Translations under genes and position numbers: made by a program
Part shown: piece by piece, positions 59,280-64,000 of the stretch
Layout of the letters: each line of letters opens with the position of its first letter
Position numbering within the stretch: the stretch's first letter is position 1
Assembly (NCBI GenBank): GCA_029721435.1
Contig: CM056577.1
Span: 113,148,219-113,212,218 of the forward strand
Direction of reading: 5' to 3'
DNA length: 64,000 bases
Source of the DNA: Gymnothorax reevesii
Lineage: Eukaryota; Chordata; Actinopteri; Anguilliformes; Muraenidae
The notes under the pieces: model-generated
Database searches by the model: none
Told to the model about the DNA's origin: nothing
Seen by the model: the letters and a program-made list of their open reading frames with translations, nothing else

Positions 59280-61356
59280 AAGTTCGATTAATTAAAAGGG
59301 AATGGCCCAGCCGAGCCCATCAATTTTTTCAAAATGGTAATCTTTTTTGCAAAATTTGTTAAAAATATATGTCACCTATCTAGTGACTACACAACAAAAC
59401 CATGCAACCCTTAACATATGATTTTTGAAGCAATCAATTTCATTTCAAAAGTGGAACGGTAGCCTCGCCAACTATTTAAAAAAAAATTGGAAACACGGAG
59501 CATTCTGGGTAATAAAGGTGAGGGTTCCACCTTTGTGTGGAACCACCGGCCCTTTACTGCTCCCGATTTACACACCCGGGCACATTTCCTGAAAAATACT
59601 GATTCAGCAGTATGTAGGCTACTATCCAATTGCATAGTCAGTTCAAACATTGAAAATGTACTCACTTTGGATTTGTGATGATAAGAATTCCACATTTCCG
59701 AAAAGAAATAGAAAAATCATCGGTGCTTCATTCAACTTATGACTCAAATCCCCGCACCATTCATTATAAGGGATCAATGGCCTTCATTCTCACGACCACC
59801 AAGACATTCACACCAACTGCAGGAGGAGGCTAGATCCCTTTGGGAATGCACAACGTGTATCCATTATTCTGAAAGAATACAAATGCGATAGTATCTTAGA
59901 CTCAATCATTCGCGATTCAGTCACAAGTCACCAAACTGTCACATTGGCCCCTGAAAAGATGAGCAACTCGCGCGGTATCACAGTCGAGAAGACTCGATTT
60001 TGCTTCCGAGAGCCACCCGGTGTATTGCTAAAGAGAAAATATCAGCGATATATGAAAAGCCGCAGTACCCATCTCAGACTAATAGTGAGCATTATTCAGA
60101 AGTCTCCAAATTAAAGATTAACACCGAGACAGGAAAGACAAGCGCGAAGATTCTTCTGCGCAAGCATTAATTTATAACGGATACCAGCGGTGCTGTCAGA
60201 AAGCGCATCCCTTTAAACCTAGCTACTACACCTTGTCTGCAGGTGCATGGTATACAGTAGACAGATTTTGCTGTGTTGCAATGTGTTCTAATATTTGTTT
60301 AAATGTTTGCTTTTCTTTTGACAGATATTGGACAGCTTGGAGCGCTTTGTCTCTGGCGACAGGAAATTCAATTCAAGACTAATGTATAGCTCCAGAATAT
60401 ATTTTACCATTGAGTAAGGGGAACTTTAATTAAATAGGCGCCACATTGTATCGGACATTTTAATAATATAAAGTTTATACTTGCATTTCTAAGACATTGA
60501 AATAAGAAAGCAGATAAAAAAATAAAGTGATAATGCTGCTGACGGGAAATTTCCTCAATCAATTTTTCATCATTAGTTGGAGCATACTATAACGTTGCAA
60601 TTTGCTTATACTTCAGGAAACTTTGCACAATGTCAGTCAGTTCAATTTCAACTGATACTTTTTATATGTAGGCTACTGCCTAAGAACAATGGATACTTGA
60701 CAATAAAAGCTAGGAATTTGAGCAAGCGTTTTTGTCTATGCGCCCATATTATTTGCCTTTAAATTTGAACATACATGCCTTTAATTGATAATGTCTCATT
60801 AGATAAATGTCTGAATCAATCATTTTGCAACTGCGCAAAAATAGATTTAGTCATTTCGGAACTGAAAGGTCCAAGACGACACTTCAGCACTTGGAAAATG
60901 GTAAGCTTGGCAAAAACAAGACAGTTGTGAATTTCAGCTGTGACGACTTTGTCAGTCATTTTGTTCCTTTATGTAATTATTATCAGAGAATGGTTAATTG
61001 ATGGTAATATCTGGATGTGCCTAAGCAGATAACGCTTAACATAAAGAGCATTGCTGAAAATCCACAGGGGTCCGCTTTTGACCCCTGTCATTGCCCCGAG
61101 TGTTAAAGACAAGAACAATCAGTTGTGAAGGTTCGGCTGCGTGTGGAACCGTACGCGGCTCTTGGTCCATCATTTTTCAAAGTCCTCTCCCAGGTTATTC
61201 TGCAATTTTTAAGGCCTGTTACCAAATTGTTTCACAGATTCGTTACATTTGCTATGCATTCATTTGCCTGTATTTAAACAACCAGAAAAAATTGACCAGT
61301 AGTCACTGCTAAATCCAGAAGGACAATTCTTCATTAATTTAATACGACATATATAG

Positions 61357-61500
61357 CAGTCCCCGAAGAGACTGTCAAAAATTGCCAAATCTGCTGATAT
61401 TTCAAGCTGATCCAGCGGGGTATTGGGTTAAGTTTTCAACCAGCAATAATCGCGCCTCGGTTACACCTCATGGGCTACGATACTGCCACTGCGCAATGAT
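61357..61500 (-). ncRNA. rnu4: U4 snRNA copy 20
   Basis: One difference in the 5' terminal U6-pairing segment (plus 'gcgcaatgat', giving AUCAUUGCGC). The rest is consensus, including the Sm site. Confidence 0.92.
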
Positions 61501-63442
61501 AAGTTCGATTAATTAAAAGGGAATGGCCCAGCCGAGCCCATCAATTTTTTCAAAATGGTAATCTTTTTTGCAAAATTTGTTAAAAATATATCTCACCTAT
61601 CTAGTGACTACACAACAAAACCATGCAACCCTTAACATATGATTTTTGAAGCAATCAATTTCATTTCAAAAGTGGAACGGTAGCCTCGCCAACTATTTAA
61701 AAAAAAATTGGAAACACGGAGCATTCTGGGTAATAAAGGTGAGGGTTCCACCTTTGTGTGGAACCACCGGCCCTTTACTGCTCCCGATTTACACACCCGG
61801 GCACATTTCCTGAAAAATACTGATTCAGCAGTATGTAGGCTACTATCCAATTGCATAGTCAGTTCAAACATTGAAAATGTACTCACTTTGGATTTGTGAT
61901 GATAAGAATTCCACATTTCCGAAAAGAAATAGAAAAATCATCGGTGCTTCATTCAACTTATGACTCAAATCCCCGCACCATTCATTATAAGGGATCAATG
62001 GCCTTCATTCTCACGACCACCAAGACATTCACACCAACTGCAGGAGGAGGCTAGATCCCTTTGGGAATGCACAACGTGTATCCATTATTCTGAAAGAATA
62101 CAAATGCGATAGTATCTTAGACTCTATCATTCGAGATTCAGTCACAAGTCACCAAACTGTCACATTGGCCCCTGAAAAGATGAGCAACTCGCGCGGTATC
62201 ACAGTCGAGAAGACTCGATTTTGCTTCCGAGAGCCACCCGGTGTATTGCTAAAGAGAAAATATCAGCGATATATGAAAAGCCGCAGTACCCATCTCAGAC
62301 TAATAGTGAGCATTATTCAGAAGTCTCCAAATTAAAGATTAACACCGAGACAGGAAAGACAAACGCGAAGATTCTTCTGCGCAAGCATTAATTTATAACG
62401 GATACCAGCGGTGCTGTCAGAAAGCGCATCCCTTTAAACCTAGCTACTACACCTTGTCTGCAGGTGCATGGTATACAGTAGACAGATTTTGCTGTGTTGC
62501 AATGTGTTCTAATATTTGTTTAAATGTTTGCTTTTCTTTTGACAGATATTGGACAGCTTGGAGCGCTTTGTCTCTGGCGACAGGAAATTCAATTCAAGAC
62601 TAATGTATAGCTCCAGAATATATTTTACCATTGAGTAAGGGGAACTTTAATTAAATAGGCGCCACATTGTATCGGACATTTTAATAATATAAAGTTTATA
62701 CTTGCATTTCTAAGACATTGAAATAAGAAAGCAGATAAAAAAATAAAGTGATAATGCTGCTGACGGGAAATTTCCTCAATCAATTTTTCATCATTAGTTG
62801 GAGCATACTATAACGTTGCAATTTGCTTATACTTCAGGAAACTTTGCACAATGTCAGTCAGTTCAATTTCAACTGATACTTTTTATATGTAGGCTACTGC
62901 CTAAGAACAATGGATACTTGACAATAAAAGCTAGGAATTTGAGCAAGCGTTTTTGTCTATGCGCCCATATTATTTGCCTTTAAATTTGAACATACATGCC
63001 TTTAATTGATAATGTCTCATTAGATAAATGTCTGAATCAATCATTTTGCAACTGCGCAAAAATAGATTTAGTCATTTCGGAACTGAAAGGTCCAAGACGA
63101 CACTTCAGCACTTGGAAAATGGTAAGCTTGGCAAAAACAAGACAGTTGTGAATTTCAGCTGTGACGACTTTGTCAGTCATTTTGTTCCATTATGTAATTA
63201 TTATCAGAGAATGGTTAATTGATGGTAATATCTGGATGTGCCTAAGCAGATAACGCTTAACATAAAGAGCATTGCTGAAAATCCACAGGGGTCCGCTTTT
63301 GACCCCTGTCATTGCCCCGAGTGTTAAAGACAAGAACAATCAGTTGTGAAGGTTCGGCTGCGTGTGGAACCGTACGCGGCTCTTGGTCCATCATTTTTCA
63401 AAGACCTCTCCCAGGTTATTCTGCAATTTTTAAGGCCTGTTA

Positions 63443-63590
63443 CCAAATTGTTTCACAGATTCATTACATTTGCTATGCATTCATTTGCCTGTATTTAAAC
63501 AACCAGAAAAAATTGACCAAATTGTTTCACAGATTCGTTACATTTGCTATGCATTCATTTGCCTGTATTTAAACAACCAGAAAAAATTGA
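63443..63590. repeat. 74-bp tandem duplication in the unit of copy 21
   Basis: Same breakpoints as the other two. The second copy has 'agattcgttac', a variant found elsewhere only in non-duplicated units (for example 27795 and 61238), suggesting later conversion. Confidence 0.97.
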
Positions 63591-63651
63591 CCAGTAGTCA
63601 CTGCTAAATCCAGAAGAACAATTCTTCATTAATTTAATACGACATATATAG

Positions 63652-63795
63652 CAGTCCCCGAAGAGTCTGTCAAAAATTGCCAAATCTGCTGATATTTCAA
63701 GCTGATCCAGCGGGGTATTGGGTTAAGTTTTCAACCAGCAATAATCGCGCCTCGGTTACACCTCATGGGCTACGATACTGCCACTGCGCAAAGAT
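63652..63795 (-). ncRNA. rnu4: U4 snRNA copy 21
   Basis: One difference (U130 to A in the 3' hairpin). The last copy visible; its PSE is present (63837-63856), but its distal element lies beyond the window edge. Confidence 0.92.
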
Positions 63796-64000
63796 AAGTT
63801 CGATTAATTAAAAGGGAATGGCCCAGCCGAGCCCATCAATTTTTTCAAAATGGTAATCTTTTTTGCAAAATTTGTTAAAAATATATGTCACCTATCTAGT
63901 GACTACACAACAAAACCATGCAACCCTTAACATATGATTTTTGAAGCAATCAATTTCATTTCAAAAGTGGAACGGTAGCCTCGCCAACTATTTAAAAAAA

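Larger units (their letters stand above)
14550..64000. repeat. Tandem array of ~2,221-bp units, each with one minus-strand U4 snRNA gene
   Basis: Head-to-tail array holding 21 U4-bearing units and still running at the right edge. Spacing between the same base of neighbouring units is mostly 2,219-2,222 bp. Exceptions are one 2,206-bp unit (15-bp deletion near 36689), three 2,295-bp units (74-bp duplications) and one unit enlarged by a 3,001-bp transposon. Each unit, read on the plus strand, has about 1.15 kb of spacer, hairpin GGTTCCAC/GTGGAACC, the distal element, PSE and U4 (both minus), then spacer with hairpin CAGGGGTC/GACCCCTG and a short AAAT microsatellite. PSE lies at U4 5' end +42 to +61 in plus coordinates. 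The short ORFs of the units are not credible genes. Confidence 0.97.

Noticed and set aside
14899..63572. Repeated short ORFs of 60-102 residues in every unit (for example starting SAGAWYTVDRF, SESIILQLRKN, WNSYHHKSKVS)
   Set aside because: They recur only because the unit recurs. Most need non-ATG starts, they match no domain, several are destroyed by neutral-looking changes in single units, and one overlaps the U4 promoter region antisense to itself.
14550..64000. Possibility that units also encode U1, U2, U5, U6 or 5S RNA, as in linked fish arrays
   Set aside because: Characteristic cores of these RNAs were looked for on both strands of the unit and not found. Only U4 was recognised.
14550..64000. 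CRISPR-like or bacterial repeat array
   Set aside because: The unit is 2.2 kb, contains a spliceosomal RNA with vertebrate-type promoter elements, and is flanked by eukaryotic transposons.

Overview
This window looks like nuclear DNA from a ray-finned (teleost) fish. It holds a Tc1-like transposon with IR/DR ends, an L2-type LINE with a TTGAC-repeat tail and an LTR element with the Gmr1-type gene order. It has no bacterial-style operons and almost no intact protein-coding sequence. The species cannot be determined from the sequence.

The dominant structure is a head-to-tail tandem array with a ~2,221-bp period. It is continuous from about 14550 to the right edge, and degraded unit pieces lie at 1-418, 4870-5590 and 14461-14549. 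Each full unit carries, on the minus strand, a 144-nt sequence that I recognise as U4 spliceosomal snRNA. Recognisable parts are the U6-pairing 5' end, the 5' stem-loop/k-turn, the AAUUUUUG Sm site and a 3' hairpin with a UUCG tetraloop. Upstream of each copy are an snRNA-type PSE (about -42 to -61) and a ZNF143/SPH-like distal element (about -215 to -232). A plausible 3' box lies downstream. I count 21 U4 copies, all exactly 144 nt. Several have substitutions in the Sm site, the k-turn or U6-pairing positions.

Region by region: 1-418 is an edge piece of a repeat unit. 419-4869 is a foreign block that replaces about 360 bp of the unit: a minus-strand APE-type LINE lacking its RT, a Tc1-like transposon nested in it (1250-2845), and an unassigned stretch. 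4870-5590 is unit sequence. 5591-14460 is a degraded minus-strand LTR retrotransposon with 486- and 493-bp LTRs, a CTGG target duplication and the order gag-PR-IN-RT-RH. It is itself hit by an L2 LINE (10958-12100), a tRNA-like insert (10390-10463) and a 1.7-kb unidentified insert (8210-9898). 14461-14549 is unit sequence ending at a ~1-kb deletion that removed a U4. The regular array follows, broken once by a 3,001-bp DNA transposon (18770-21770) with a TA duplication and an exon-like cassette.

Transposons and decay are confined to the left flank, while the interior is highly homogeneous. Inside the array there are two ~4.44-kb dimer duplications, a 74-bp tandem duplication shared by three units, and single-unit markers shared by distant units. 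All of these are signs of ongoing unequal exchange or conversion. Unexpectedly, differences between units are concentrated in the U4 transcribed segment and its immediate flanks rather than in the spacer.
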